Shown here one piece after another: positions 24,449-36,540 of a stretch of 64,000 nt of DNA. The translations under genes and the position numbers were made by a program. How positions within the stretch are numbered: the first letter of the stretch is position 1; each line of letters begins with the position of its first letter. The notes under the pieces are model-generated. The model had not been told where the DNA came from, ran no database searches, and saw nothing but the letters and a program-made list of their open reading frames with translations. Origin of the DNA: Elymus sibiricus (Eukaryota; Streptophyta; Magnoliopsida; Poales; Poaceae); contig CM077668.1 in NCBI GenBank assembly GCA_039707655.1, forward strand, positions 399,183,630-399,247,629, in the 5' to 3' direction.

Positions 24449-25611
24449 ATAATAAAGGGACTATTGCTTCTGGTGGTACGTTATTAAACTTGCCCCCAAA
24501 GTTGCAAAATATTACACACCAATGCCACCTATAAGTGACAAAAAACGTTTTGCAGGGAAACACCAGCATGGGCCGGCCCACTTAGGAGGGACCTCCTATA
24601 TTGCGCTCTGCATGCGGGAGAAGACGCAGCGCGCCCGTTTGGGCTGGCCCATGTGTGGGCAACCTGTTTTTCTAATTTTGTTATTTTATTTTATTTTTAT
24701 TTTCTGTTTTCCTTTTTTCTACTTCAAATAATTTGAAACTTCAAAAACCTTCTGATATTTAAAAAAACTGAGAATTTTGAAATAAAATTTTCAAGAAAAA
24801 ACATAAAAAGTTGGTGATTTCAAAAAATGCTCGGGATTTTCCTAAAAATGTTTGCATATTCAAAACATGTTTGCAATTGTGAAAAAAATCTTCGTAAAAT
24901 CAAAAAAGTCCATGGTTTTGAAAACAAATTAGAGTATTAAAAATTGTTAATGAAATTGAACAAAATGTTTGCAAATTCAAAAGAAGTTCATGCATTTAAA
25001 AAATGTCCTAAATTTTAAAAACAGTTCGTGAATTACAAAAGAGTTTATTGATTCATAAAATGTTTGCTGATACAAAAAAATGTTCATGCTTTTGAAAAAA
25101 AATCCACCAATTTCGGAAAAAATGTTCGTCTATTCTAGAATTGTTCACCGATTCAAAAGAAAATGCTTAAAAACGTTCACAATATAAAAAAAATGTTCAC
25201 AATTTTAATTTTATTTTTGCAAACAGCCAAAAATGTTCACGATTTTTAGAAATATTCTCAAAGGTATGTAGTTAAACAGTAATGCTTCTGAGTCTTTGTG
25301 ACTATAAACCCGCATGAATTTTGAATAATTAACTGCCGGGGTAGATCAAAATATTATAGTATGTTTTTTTAAATGTTTCTTGAAATTTTAAATAATTCTT
25401 TGAATTACCAAGTTTTTTGACAACCATGATATTTTTTTGAAAATGTGAACATTGCTTCAATTTGTGAATAAATTTAAAAAATGGAACATTTTATTGCATT
25501 TGTGAACAAATTTTTAAAATCATGTGATGAGATGTGAACAAAATGTGGTCATAGCCATTGGAGATTATGATTTATTTTTCTTCCGCTGCAATGCACGGAC
25601 CTTTTTGCTAG
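24376..25611 (+). mobile_element. Candidate non-autonomous Helitron
   Basis: The proposed 3' end has a small palindromic stem (CCGctgcaatgcaCGG, 25583-25598), then a short spacer and CTAG at 25608-25611 followed by T. The proposed 5' end is TCTATACCTATACC at 24376, preceded by A. Together these give the Helitron layout of TC...hairpin...CTRR inserted between A and T. The roughly 1.24-kb body is AT-rich with many degenerate ttcaaaaaatgttc phrases and no Rep/helicase. The 3' end is better supported than the 5' end. Confidence 0.45.
24396..24445. repeat. (TA)n microsatellite, about 25 repeats
   Basis: An uninterrupted TA run occupies 24396-24445, continuing into imperfect taa triplets. Confidence 0.95.
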
Positions 25612-26029
25612 TACGTATATAAAGTGTCAAAACTGTAATAATATCAGTATCAAGCCACAACCGCCGATGGTTAACACGATGCAACATCAAATATTCAAAT
25701 ATCAGCATCAACCTGCCACCACTAATGGCAAACACCTGGACTGCAATAAAGATTCTCCAAAAACGTTGCCGGTACGGCCATTCAGTTCTTGGGCCTGTAC
25801 GACTGTCCGTAATGCCGCCGTCGGGACAGAGGCCCTATGGATGCATGCAGCAACTGCCTGGTGAGAGTCCAACGCCACGTTCTCCACCTCCGTCCGCGCG
25901 CGAGCGCCGCCGAGTTGACCTAACCGCCAATGGGCGATCGGTTGAGTTCGCCATGCATGCACGCTCCCTCGACCCTATCAGTTTTACCACTTCTCGATCG
26001 GCACCACTACTCGATCAACGTAGTACCCC
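25612..26029 (+). promoter_or_regulatory. Upstream region of the phytocyanin gene
   Basis: No element terminus is seen after 25611. The sequence rises in GC content towards the TATA box and is the likely proximal promoter. No specific cis-element is asserted. Confidence 0.45.
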
Positions 26030-26036
26030 TATAAAT
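26030..26036 (+). promoter_or_regulatory. TATA box of the phytocyanin gene
   Basis: TATAAAT lies 159-165 bases before the ATG at 26195, in a GC-rich setting. It would place transcription start near 26060. Confidence 0.6.
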
Positions 26037-26087
26037 TCCTCGCCCGCCTATCAGTTCTCCTCGCTCCGGGCGCCGGTAGGACACAGT

Positions 26088-26111
26088 ACACACACACACA
26101 CACACACACAC
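26088..26111. repeat. (AC)12 microsatellite in the likely 5' leader
   Basis: An uninterrupted AC repeat lies between the TATA box and the start codon, so it is probably transcribed. It is likely to vary in length between individuals. Confidence 0.95.
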
Positions 26112-26194
26112 CACATCCTCTTCGGAGATTATCGGCGGGCGGCGGGCTGAGAACCTGTTGAGAGGGCCCGTTGCTCGGTTTTGATACGATCGAT

Positions 26195-26928
26195 ATGGCG
26201 GCAACGACGGTGTCACTGGTGATCCGTCTCTCGGCGCTCGCCGTCGTGCTCGTCGTCCTCTGCCCGACAGCGTCCGCGGTGCCGCTGGGGAAGCGGTACA
26301 GGGTCGGCGGCCCTGAAGGGTGGCGCGTGCCCCCGCCGGGGGACAAGGAGATGTTCTACGTCAAGTGGGCGACCCCCATAACCTTCTTCGTCGAGGACTC
26401 CATCGGTAAGTAGCAATTGATTAGGTGCACGCGAGCGTTTGATCAATTGATTTGCCAGCTGGAGACCAAATCAACTTAATTCTTCTGTTGTGAATGCAAA
26501 TGGACATGCATGCAGAGTTCGTGTACAAGAACGACTCGGTGATCAAGGTGAGCAAGGCCGGATACTACCACTGCAACGAGACGGCGGGCATCGGCACCGG
26601 CGCGGTGCCGAGGGACGGCAGCACGCTCTTCCTCCTCGACGGGCCAGGCTTCGCCTACTTCGCCAGCGCCGACCTCGGACACTGCAACGACGGCGAGAGG
26701 CTGGTAATTAACGTCCGCGCCGCCGAGCCGCCGGCGCCGGCATCAGCATCATCGCCGGCACAGGCCCCCACAGCACCATCGTCTTCACGACCGCCCTCGT
26801 CGTTCTCCCCGGCGCCAGGGCCGGCCCCGTCGATGGAGTATTCATCCGCCGCGGGCGGGCCATTCGTGGCGTCCCTCGCTCGCGCCATGGCACAAGCTGT
26901 GACATTGGTCCTGGCCTGCTTTATTTGA
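26195..26928 (+). CDS. Early-nodulin-like phytocyanin, two exons (26195-26405, 26516-26928)
   Basis: The predicted product has 207 residues and is secreted and probably GPI-anchored. Residues 1-28 form a signal peptide ending at Ala-Ser-Ala. A plastocyanin-like domain follows (about 34-130) with YRVGGPEGWRVP at its start and DGPGFAYFASADLGHC near its end. The Cys of YYHC and of GHC are placed to form the conserved disulfide. The first copper His is absent (KNDSV instead of an H-containing loop), so it belongs to the non-copper ENODL group. A Pro/Ala/Ser-rich tail (about 135-175) suits arabinogalactan glycosylation, and a hydrophobic C-terminus suits a GPI signal. The 110-bp intron has GTAAGT and TGCAG borders. 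ENODLs act at the plasma membrane and cell wall. It is the only intact host gene seen. Confidence 0.9.
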
Positions 26929-27139
26929 GCAAGCCTAAGTAGGTTACGTAATTTATTAGTCAGTTAATTAGTGATGTGCGTGTGATAATCAAGGACCGTC
27001 GATTTAGTATCACAGTATTCGTTTTGATGTATCGTGTGCCGTCTTCTCTTGTGTCAGTAACAACAACTATATTTTTATATACTTGTGTCTCTGTCCGATT
27101 AAGAAACTAAATGCAGCCTGAAAATGTTACTACCACATA
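26929..27139 (+). other. 3' flank of the phytocyanin gene
   Basis: This AT-rich sequence probably holds the 3' UTR and polyadenylation site. I see no exact AATAAA; a less canonical signal must be used if the gene ends here. LINE similarity begins at about 27140. Confidence 0.5.
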
Positions 27140-29019
27140 CTATCTCTTTGAGCCATAGTGCTTTTGTGGCTGGGAGACTCGTTACTGATAATGTGTTAAT
27201 GGCTTATAAGTGTTTTCACACGATCATGAAAAAGAGGCAAGGAAATAGTGGTTTGTGCGTGGTGAAGTTAGATATGCACAAAGCATACGATCGGGTGGAA
27301 TGAATTTTTCTCGATGATATGATGATTAAGTTGGGCTTTGACAGCACGTGAAAATGATCATGGCTTGTGCTACTTATGTTAATTACACAGTTTGGTTCAA
27401 TTGAGATGAATTAAAGATTTTTATCCCTACAAGGGGCTCATACAATGGGATCCTATGTCCCCTTACTTATTTTTAATTTGTGTTGAAGGTTTATCCAGTC
27501 TACTAGCGCATGAAGAGTTGATCGGTGGTATCCAAGGGATTAGGGTGCGCCGTAGTGCACCATCAGTTTCACACCTGTTATTTGTTGATGACTCCTTGAT
27601 CCTGATGAGGCGGATACGTTGAATACCACGTCACTCAAAAATGCTCTAGATATGTACTGTGCTAGCTCAGGACAGCTGGTAAGTTTTGCAAAATCCCGTG
27701 TGTTTTTCAGTCCCAACATGCCGGTGGAGGTGAGTGCGGATATCTATACACAACTTAATATTGTTTCAGAGGCTATCTCGGATAAATATTTGGGCCTACC
27801 ATCAAAGGTTGGAATTGACCGTAGTGACTGTTTCCAACACCTGGTTGATAGAGTTTATGCGCTCATCAATGGGTGGATCTCAAAAATGTTGTCAATCACC
27901 GGGAAAGAAACGCACCTGAAGGCGGTGGCACAGGCTATCCTGTTTATGCCATGTCGGTTTCAATATCACGAATAATATTTGTAAGGCCATTTGTGATGCC
28001 ATTGCTAGATACTGGTGGGGTGACACGCAGGATAAAAAGAAGATTCACTGGCGTGGTGGAAGATGTGCATTCCTAAGAATGAAGAAGGTATGGGATTTCG
28101 TGATCTACATTGTTTCAATAAAGCCATGCTGGCAAAACAATGTTGGAGACTTATCGGACCCATATTCGATATGTGCTTAGATTTTACGTGCCAAATATTG
28201 CCCGGATGGGACTTGATGGATAGTACTTTGAAAAAAGGTTTGTCGCATGGTAGAGTATCATGGAAGGTATGAAAACTTTCAAACAAGGGGCGATTTGGCA
28301 ACCAGGGGATGGTGCTTCAATTGATATTTGGGCGGATCGGTGGATCCCAACAAGACCACATGGTAATGACCCCTAGGGGGCAATGTTTGGTACAGAAAGT
28401 TCAAGACCTGATTGATCCAATATCAGGGAATTGCGACGGGCAATTGGTGCGCTATAATTTCTGGCTGTTTGATGCGGAAAGGATCTTACAAATTCCGTTA
28501 TCATCTCATGGACAAACTGACTTCATCTCATGGCATTTTTCAAAGTCAGGTTGCTTTACTGTTCGTTCTACATACCATATCACATGGAAGGCTGAATATA
28601 AAACGAGAGCTCATTTGAACTTGGGCGAGGGGAGGGTTGATCCTCACCCAGTTTGGAAAGAACTTAGGGGCAGAACAGTACCACCTAAAGTGCACATTTT
28701 TAACTGAAGGGTTTTACATGGGATAGTTTCGTGCTACTGTACGCTAACCGACCGTCATATGAAGTCCCCTGTAATCTGTCCAGTGTGCAGAACTACTCCT
28801 GAGGGCATGCGCCACATGTTATTTACATGTGAAAGAGCAAGGAAGGTGTGGGAGGAACCGGGGTTGAGGCCCACGATCGATGAGGCTGCAGCTCATGAGC
28901 GTGCGGGTCCGATCATACTAGAGAAGCTGTTGTGTATTCCGATTGCAAATGGAGTTGAGTTGATTATGGTACCTGAATGGTATCTATGGTGGAATAATTA
29001 GAAAATCAGCCATGATAAG
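27140..29019 (+). pseudogene. 5'-truncated LINE ORF2 (reverse transcriptase and zf-RVT region)
   Basis: Broken frames give the plant LINE order. [13 protein letters not shown] and [12 protein letters not shown] lie at 27150-27300 and GDPMSPYLFLICVEG near 27448-27490. FVDDSLIL (27580-27605) is the usual FADD-box position. SDKYLGLPSKVGIDRSDC and GKETHLKAVAQAI lie at 27780-27945, EEGMGFRDLHCFN at 28080-28115 and a PPKVHIFN zf-RVT motif at 28682-28705. Many stops and frameshifts are present, and there is no 5' half. The copy is cut at 29019 by the Copia LTR, so its poly-A end is not in view. It lies on the same strand as the phytocyanin gene, about 200 bp downstream of it. Confidence 0.85.
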
Positions 29020-29805
29020 TGTTGGGAATTAGCACACAAATGCACTTGTTGTTAACTGAAAACTGCAGCGGAAACAAAGTAATCTCAGCACCACATCATG
29101 TACTAACTCAAGGATCGTTGCTTGGCACGGAAGGAAACATATGCAGCAGCACATATGGAGGCAAAATGTGTTACTCAACAGACAAGATGCTCCTCAGACG
29201 AGTGTCTTGTGGTAGGAGTAACTTTCTGGACAGCAGCAAGCCTCAATCACAGAGACACCAGATTTTACGTGGAAAACCCTCCAACTTGAAGGGATAAACC
29301 ACGGGTCGAAGCCACCCAAATCATCTTCCACTATTATCAAATGTGGGATACAACAAGTTCTTCTCTAGATAGCACTAGAGGATCTCATACATCAAGATTT
29401 CTGAATCTTGGATGAACACAATAAAATTTGGGGCTCAAGAGCTAGGGATTGGAACAATCTCACCAAAGATGGTGGAACCGGAGCTTGAAGGAGACAAGGT
29501 AGTGGATCTGGACCATCACAACCTTGGGGAGGTGCTCCCTTTGCTTCTTCCTTCAATCTTCCTCTCTTTCCCTTTCTCTCTTGGTTTTCTCTCTTCTTCT
29601 CCAATGGAGGCTGAACTGATTTTCGTCACACTTGGTGGTGGCTGCTGGATGGAGGGTAAAGCATCCCCATCCACTCACGTGCAAAGTCCAAAATGACCCT
29701 AGGTCATAACCCTAATGGGTAGTGGGCTTCTGCACCTCTTTGGGCTGCCTAAAAGGCTTCGAATGGTCTTCTCCTCATAGCCCACATGAGAAGGATATCC
29801 CAACA
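29020..29805 (-). repeat. Copia 3' LTR
   Basis: It is 786 bp, bounded by TGTTGGGAATTAGC on the left and GGATATCCCAACA on the right in plus orientation, giving a TGTTGGGA/TCCCAACA terminal repeat. Confidence 0.88.
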
Positions 29806-29818
29806 AATCTCCCCCTCC
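29806..29818 (-). other. Copia polypurine tract
   Basis: Minus-strand GGAGGGGGAGATT lies directly upstream of the LTR start. Confidence 0.8.
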
Positions 29819-29821
29819 AAC

Positions 29822-32800
29822 TCATGAGGGGGGCACCGCCATGCCCGCTACCTTGCAACATGCTTGTAGTTTCTCATTTGGCAATATCTTGGTCATCATA
29901 TCCAAACCATTGTCGTCGGTATGGATCTTCTCAAGTTTCAGCAACTTGGAACTCAGAACATCTTGAATCCAATGATACCTCACATCAATGTGCTTGGTTC
30001 GAGAGTGATTGCTTGAATTCTTGGCAAGATGAATAGCACTTTGACTATCGCAAAACAGAACATACTTCTCTTGCTTCATGCCAAGCCCTTGCAAGAAGTT
30101 CTTCATCCACAAAACTTCCTTGCCAGCATCAACTGTTGCAATATACTCAGCTTCTGTAGTTGATGTAGAAACACATTTCTGTAATCTTGATTGCCATGAC
30201 ACTGCTCCCCCTGCATAAGTCATCAGGTATCCAGATGTGGACTTCCTATGATCCTTGTCACCTGCATAATCTGCATCTGTATAGCCCTGCAATACAGGAT
30301 CACCGCTTCCAAAGCATAAACAAGATGTAGAAGTTCCCTTGAGATACTTGAGAATCCACTTCACTGCTTCCCAGTGAGCTTTACCTGGATTGTTCCTGAA
30401 CCGGCTAACAGCTCCAACTGCATAGGCAATATCAGTCCTAGTGCATACCATGGCATACATGAAACTGCCCACAGCAGATTGGTAAGGTACTTTTCTCATT
30501 TCTTCTTTCTCTTTCTTGCTTGTAGGACATTGTTTTGAGTTCAGTTTGTGATGGCCTGCAAGCGGGGAGATAACAGATTTTGCATCTTTCATATTTAACC
30601 TTTCATGTACCTTCTCAATGTATCTTTCCTGTGAGAGCCAAAGCAGCTTCTTTGATCTATCACGGGAGATCTTCATGCCAAGTATTTGCTTAGCTAGTCC
30701 TAAATCCTTCATGGAAAATGATTTACTCAATTCCTTCCCGAGGAGAGCAATCCTCTTTGTGCCATTTCCAACAATCAGCATATCATCAACATACAGAAAG
30801 AGAATAATGAAGTCACCCTCGGCGCACCTCTTCATAAAGACACAATGATCAAGTTGTGCTTTATGGTAACCAAGCCCAGTCATAAAAGACTCAAACTTCT
30901 TGTACCACTGCCGAGGAGCTTGTTTCAAGCCATACAAGCTCTTCTTTAATTTGCAAACTAAGTGCTCCTTGCCTGCAATCATGAATCCCTCTGGCTGCTC
31001 CATGTATATCTCTTCCTCTAGGTCACCATGCAAGAATGCAGTCTTCACATCAAGTTGTTCAATTTCCAAGTCCATGGTGGTAGCCATGCCAAGCACAACT
31101 CGGATCGAAGACATCTTGACCACTGGAGAGAATATCTCATCATAATCGATGCCCTTTTTCTGACTGAAACCTTTCACAACCAATCTGGCCTTGTACCTTG
31201 GATGTGAGGTGTTTTCTTCAGTCTTCCCTTTGTACACCCACTTGTTCTTGAGTGCTTTCTTGCCCTTTGGCAGATTTACCAATTCAAAAGTATCATTCTC
31301 ATACAGGGATTCCATCTCATCTTGCATGGCTTCTGACCATTCTTCCTTGTTCTCATCAGACATTGCCTCCTCATAGCACGAGGGCTCACCTGCATCAGTC
31401 ATCATCACATATTGCTGTGGTGGATACTTAGAAGAAGGAATATGACCTCTTTCACTTCTTCTTTGCTGCTGCACGGGTGGTGAATCAGGTGGATTTTCAT
31501 TGGCATCATCATTACCAACTTCATCATCATCATCACTTGATGGCTGTTCGTCACTTTGACTTGTACTGCCATGATCAGTTGCATCTCCACTATCTTCAGT
31601 GTCATCATCTCCATGATTGTCATGCACGAGAGGAAGATGGATCGGGTCCAAGTCAACCTGAGGTGTGTTATTCATTGGCTTCTCTGGTTTCGCAATATCT
31701 TTTATTGTTTCATCTACAATGAACACCACATCTCGGCTTCGCACAATCTTCCTATTGGCTGGATCCCACAACCTGTAGCTGAACTCTTCACTTGGTTGGC
31801 TGAGGTAGATGCACTGCTTTGTCTTGCTATCAAGCTTGGATCTCTCGTCCCTTGGAACATGTACAAATGCCCTGCAACCAAAGACCTTCAAGTGTTTGTA
31901 TGATACCTTCTTCCCTGACCAAACTCTCTAAGGAATATCACCTTCTAGAGGAACTGAGGGAGATAGGTTAACCACATACATAGCATTCATCAATGCTTCA
32001 GCCCAGAAAGAATTAGGTAAATGAGCATGAGAGAGCATAGCTGTGACCCTCTCTATGAGTGTCCACTTCATTCTCTCTGCAAGACTATTGAGCTGAGGTG
32101 TCTTTGGTGGACTCATCTCAAGCCTGATGCCAAACTTTCTGCAAGACCTTTCAAAAGGACCTCGGTATTCACCACCATTGTCTGATCTCACGCACTTCAA
32201 TTTCCTGCCAGTTTCTCTCTCAACTTTGGCATGGAACTCCTTGAAGGCTTCAAGTGTCTGGTATTTGTGTTTCAGCACATACACAAAAACCTTTCTGGAA
32301 TGATCATCAATAAAAGTCACAAAGTATAATGCTCCACCATGAGATTTTTCAGTCATGGAGCAAACATCAGTGTGCACAATATCAAGAGCATTTTCTGCAC
32401 TGTGTGGAGGGAGTGTACGAAATGCAACCCTATGTTGTTTGGCAGCAAAACAATGTGCACAGGGTTTCAAGGATATACCTTTCAACTCAGGGAGGTACTC
32501 CATGCGAGCAAGAGCATGCATGCCCTTCTCACTCATATGCCCAAGCCTCTTGTGCCACAATTCAACCGAAGTGTCTTTTTCAGCAATGTTCAACACCTCA
32601 TTGCACAACTTGGTTTTAGTCACATAGAGATTACCTTGCCTACTTCCTCGAGCCACAATCAAAGAGCCTTTGGTGAGCTTCCATTTTCCTTCACCAAAAT
32701 AACTAGGATGTTTGATATCATCAAGCTTGCCCACTGACAATAAATTCATCCTTATGTCGGGAACATGCCTCACATCATCGAGCACCAATCTGCAACCTGT

Positions 32801-33389
32801 GTTTGTTTCAATGCATATAGAGCCCTTGCCAACAATAGTTGATGAACCACTATTTCCCATCCTCACTTGGCCAGTAACACCACTAGTGTAAGATGTAAAG
32901 TACTCCTTGTGTGATGTGATGTGGAAGGACGCACCTGAATCCACAACCCAACTCATGTCATCATCACGAACAACAGTATAGCATTCATCATCTTCAATGA
33001 CTAGATAATCCCCATCTGTTGCAGTCATGGCTGAACTGTTCTCAGCCTTTTGTTCGGTTTTCTTTGCAAGTTTCCCCTCTGCAAGCTCTCTTTTGTACTT
33101 GATGCACTCGCTCTTTATGTGTCCCGGATTGCCACAATGAAAGCAAGTAATATCTTTTCTCTATTTTGACTTTGATCTCCCCTTGGATTTACTTCCGCCT
33201 TGCTGAAATCTGGCATTGCTGCGTCTACGGTTCTCATTCTTCCCATGGGTTTCAGCCACATACGCATCAGAAGAAGAGGCATCACCGTTTTCCTTCTTTC
33301 TGGCTTCTTCATTTAGCATACTGTTCTTCACCATCTCCAAAGTCAGCTTCCCATCCGGAGCTGAATTGCTAAGTGACACAATAAGCGTG
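29822..33389 (-). pseudogene. Copia gag-pol polyprotein with two nonsense codons
   Basis: From 33389 down: the gag C-terminus with SNSAPDGKLTLEMV, and a zinc knuckle CFHCGNPGHIKSEC (33151-33108). Next comes the protease WVVDSGASFHIT, then integrase with an HHCC finger (HKRLGHM...CAHC) and catalytic segments HTDVCS and SDNGGEYRGPFE. Reverse transcriptase follows with FLYVDDMLIVG (about 30780), then RNase H with YTDADYAGD and STTEAEYIA. All motifs are intact, but TAG codons stand at 33161-33163 (between gag and the knuckle) and 31928-31930 (between integrase and reverse transcriptase). The two halves are otherwise in frame, so the copy looks recently inactivated. The gene should run as one frame in active relatives. 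Confidence 0.92.
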
Positions 33390-35026
33390 TGATGTCTACT
33401 ACACAACTTTATTCTTGTAGACTTTGTTGGGCCTCCAAGCGCAGAGTTTTGTAGGACAGTAGCAAATTTTCCTCAAGTGGATGACCTAAGGTTTATCAAT
33501 CCGTGGGAGGCGTAGGATGAAGATGGTCTCTCTCAAACAACCCTGCAATCAAATAAAAGAAATCTCTTGTGTCCCCAACACACCCAATACAATGGTAAAT
33601 TGTATAGGTGCACTAGTTTGGCGAAGAGATGGTGATACAAATGTAGTATGGATAGTAGATATAGGTTTTTGTAATCTGAAATAATAAAAACAGCAAGGTA
33701 GCAAGTAGTAAAAGTGAGCACAAACGGTATTGCAATGCATGGAAATAAGGCCTAGGGTTCATACTTTCACTAGTGCAATATCTCAACAGTGCTAACATAA
33801 TTGAATCATATAACAATCCCTCAACGTGCGATAAAGAATCACTCCAAAGTTCTTATCTAGCGGAGAACATAAGAAGAAATTGTTGTAGGGTACGAAACCA
33901 CCTCAAAGTTATCCTTTCCGATCAATCTATTGAGCCATCCCTATAGGTGTCACAAACAGCCCTAGAGTTTGTACTAAAATAACACCATATGATACGCATC
34001 AACCAACTCTAATGTCACCTAGATACTCCAATGTCACCACAAGTATCCGTGAGTTGATTATTCGATATGCATCAAACAACTTCAGATTCATAATATTCAA
34101 TCCACACAAAGAACTTCAAAGAGTACCCCGGAGTTTCTATCGGAGAAAGTAGGACGACAACGTGCAATCAACCCCTATGCCTAGATTACCCCAAGGTCAC
34201 GGGAATCCGCGAGTTGATCACCAAAACATACATCAAGTGACTCAATAGAATACCCCATTGTCACCACGGGTATCCACATGCAACACATACATCAAGTGTT
34301 CTCAAATCCAAAGTATTCAATCTGACAATAACGAAACCTCAAAGGGAAAGACTCAATTCATCACAAGAATATAGAGAGGGAAAAACACCATATGATCCAA
34401 CTATATTAACAAAGCTCGTGGTACATCAAGATCGTGCCAAATCAAGAACACGAGAGAGAGAGAGATCAAACACATAGCTACTAGTACATACCCTCAGCCC
34501 CGAGAGTGAATTACTCCCTCCTCGTCATGGGGACCACCGGGATGATGAAGATGGCCTCCGGTGATGATTTCCCCCTTCGACAGGGTGCCGGAAAAGGCCT
34601 CTAGATGGGATCTCTTCGGAACAGAAGGTTGCGGCGGTGGAGTCGAAGTTCTAGGTTTATTTCTGGGGGTTTCTCTATTTATAGGAATTTTCAGCGTTGG
34701 AATCACGCGAGATGGAGTTACGAGGGGCCCACAAGGTATCCTGGCCCCACCCCCCGTGTCGCGCCGGGTTGCCTTGTCACCGCCTCGTGGCTCTTCTGAC
34801 CTTCCTCGAAGCTTCGAGGGTCTCTTTTGGTCCATAAAAAATCACTGTAAATTTTGGGGTCAATTCAAGAACTTTTATTTCTGCACAAAAAACAACACCA
34901 CGGTAGTTCTGCTGAGAACAGCGTCAGTCCGGGTTAGTTCTATTCAAATCACACCAAAACCATATAAAATTGTTATAAACATGGCATGAATACTTCATAA
35001 ATTATAGATACGTTGGAGACGTATCA
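33390..35026 (-). repeat. Gypsy A 3' LTR
   Basis: It is 1637 bp, with TGATGTCTACTAC on the left and GAGACGTATCA on the right in plus orientation. Read on the minus strand it starts TGATACGTCTCC. Directly to the right, GCATCCCCAAGCTT (35027-35040) is the polypurine tract in reverse. Confidence 0.85.
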
Positions 35027-35752
35027 GCATCCCCAAGCTTAGTTCCTGCTCGTCCTCGAGTAGGTAAATGATAAAAGAAATAATTTATGAAGTGTGAATG
35101 CTAGCATAGTGCATAAGTTTGATCAATGATAATTTCAAACACTTTTTCTAGCGATAATATATATCATAAACTGTAGCTCATCTCATAAAACTTCTTATGA
35201 TCAAGTAGCAAGCTATTCCCATGTTTAAAGTATAGACCATAAACTTTCTTGAAAACTAACAAACTATGTTCTCTGTCATCAAATAATTACAATTTATCTT
35301 ATTTTCAGGAAGGGTCTATGTAAGAGCTTTGTTTTAGCAAATTCCACATACTGAACTATCATTTAGTCTTCCATGATTGCTGACACTCAAAGCATATTTT
35401 TAGACCAAACCGTTTCAGTCAAACACATAGGAAGATAGGGGCTTAATGTTTCGCCTCCCAACTTATTTATCTCAGGGATAATTTCAACAATAATAACTCA
35501 TGATCACCTATATTCAACTAGGCATATGTGCCTGGATCATTCCCTACCACATGATGCTTTCCCACTAGAAAATAAATAGAGCGGAATAGGGATGAACATT
35601 ACTGACTCTTGCATAAAAGTAAATACAGAAAAGTAAAAGATAGGCCCTTCGCAGAGCGAAGCAAAGGTTGTCATGCGCTTTTTATTTTTGGATGTGCAAG
35701 CTCTTAATGGAAAGGAACGTCACTTTATATTGCCCCTTGTGATAGCAACCTT
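35027..35752 (-). mobile_element. Gypsy A internal segment left of CACTA-2
   Basis: This is non-coding internal sequence with no recognised frame, and it continues at 37851. The join is supported by the CTT duplication flanking CACTA-2. Confidence 0.75.
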
Positions 35753-36149
35753 CACTACTAGAAAAAAGGCTGTTAGTGGCGCACCTATTTTGGCTATTAA
35801 TGGCGCACTATAGGTGCGCCACTATTATCACGCCATTAGTAACAAATAGTAATGGCGCACCTCTGGTGCGCCATTAGTAATCCAAATACTAGTGGCGCAC
35901 CATGTGGTGCGCCATTACTATTGCTACAGGTGCGCCACTGGTAACTTTTTTTTTATTGAATTTTTTTGAATTTTTTTTTTGAAATTTGAAGGCGGGAAAA
36001 TAGTAGTGGCGCACCATGCACTGGTGCGCCATTGCTAACTTTTTTTTGAATTCTAGATCCGGATCTGGCACGATTTTTTTTTGCGATTTTTTTTGTGATA
36101 TTTTTTCAAATTTCGTTCTGCTACGTTCTTTGTGCCGGGGAGCTCCACA

Positions 36150-36540
36150 TGTGGCCGGAGAGGAGGTCGCCGGAGAGGAGGGAGAAGAGGAGGGAGGAGG
36201 AGGTCGCCGGAGAGGAGCTCGCCTAGGTCGCCGGAGAGGAGGAGGAGGTTGCCGGAGAGGACCGGAGAGGAGGTCGCCTAGTTCGCCGGAGAGGAGGAGG
36301 AGGAGGTCGCCGGAGAGGACCGGAGAGGAGGTCGCCTAGGTCGCCGGAGAGGAGGAGGAGGAGGTCACCTAGGTCGCCGGAGAGGAGGAGGAGGAGGTCG
36401 CCGGAGAGCACCGTGAGGAGGTCGCCGGAGAGGATGTCGCCGGAGAGGAGGTCGCCGGAGAGGAGGGGAGTATGGTGGAGGAGAGGAGGAGATGGAGTGG
36501 AGGAGAGGAGGAGAGGAGGAGAAGAATGAAGAGGTAAGGA
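36150..36540. repeat. Purine-rich minisatellite in CACTA-2
   Basis: Variants of gtcgccggagaggaggagga follow one another with a period of roughly 18-30 bases. The plus strand is almost entirely G and A apart from tcgcc. Confidence 0.85.

Larger units (their letters stand above)
29020..33389 (-). mobile_element. Copia element (3' LTR and most of gag-pol), interrupted by Gypsy A
   Basis: On the minus strand the element runs from gag (33389) through pol to a polypurine tract and an LTR that ends at 29020. It inserted into the LINE; the left target is ATAAG (29015-29019). At 33389 the gag frame is cut by Gypsy A, so the N-terminal gag, primer site and 5' LTR lie beyond the nest, outside the window. 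Confidence 0.9.

Noticed and set aside
33381..33385. ATAAG as the right-hand target duplication of the Copia element
   Set aside because: It matches the left target 29015-29019, but the Copia gag frame continues through it in register. The match is a coincidence and the true right end should lie beyond the nest.
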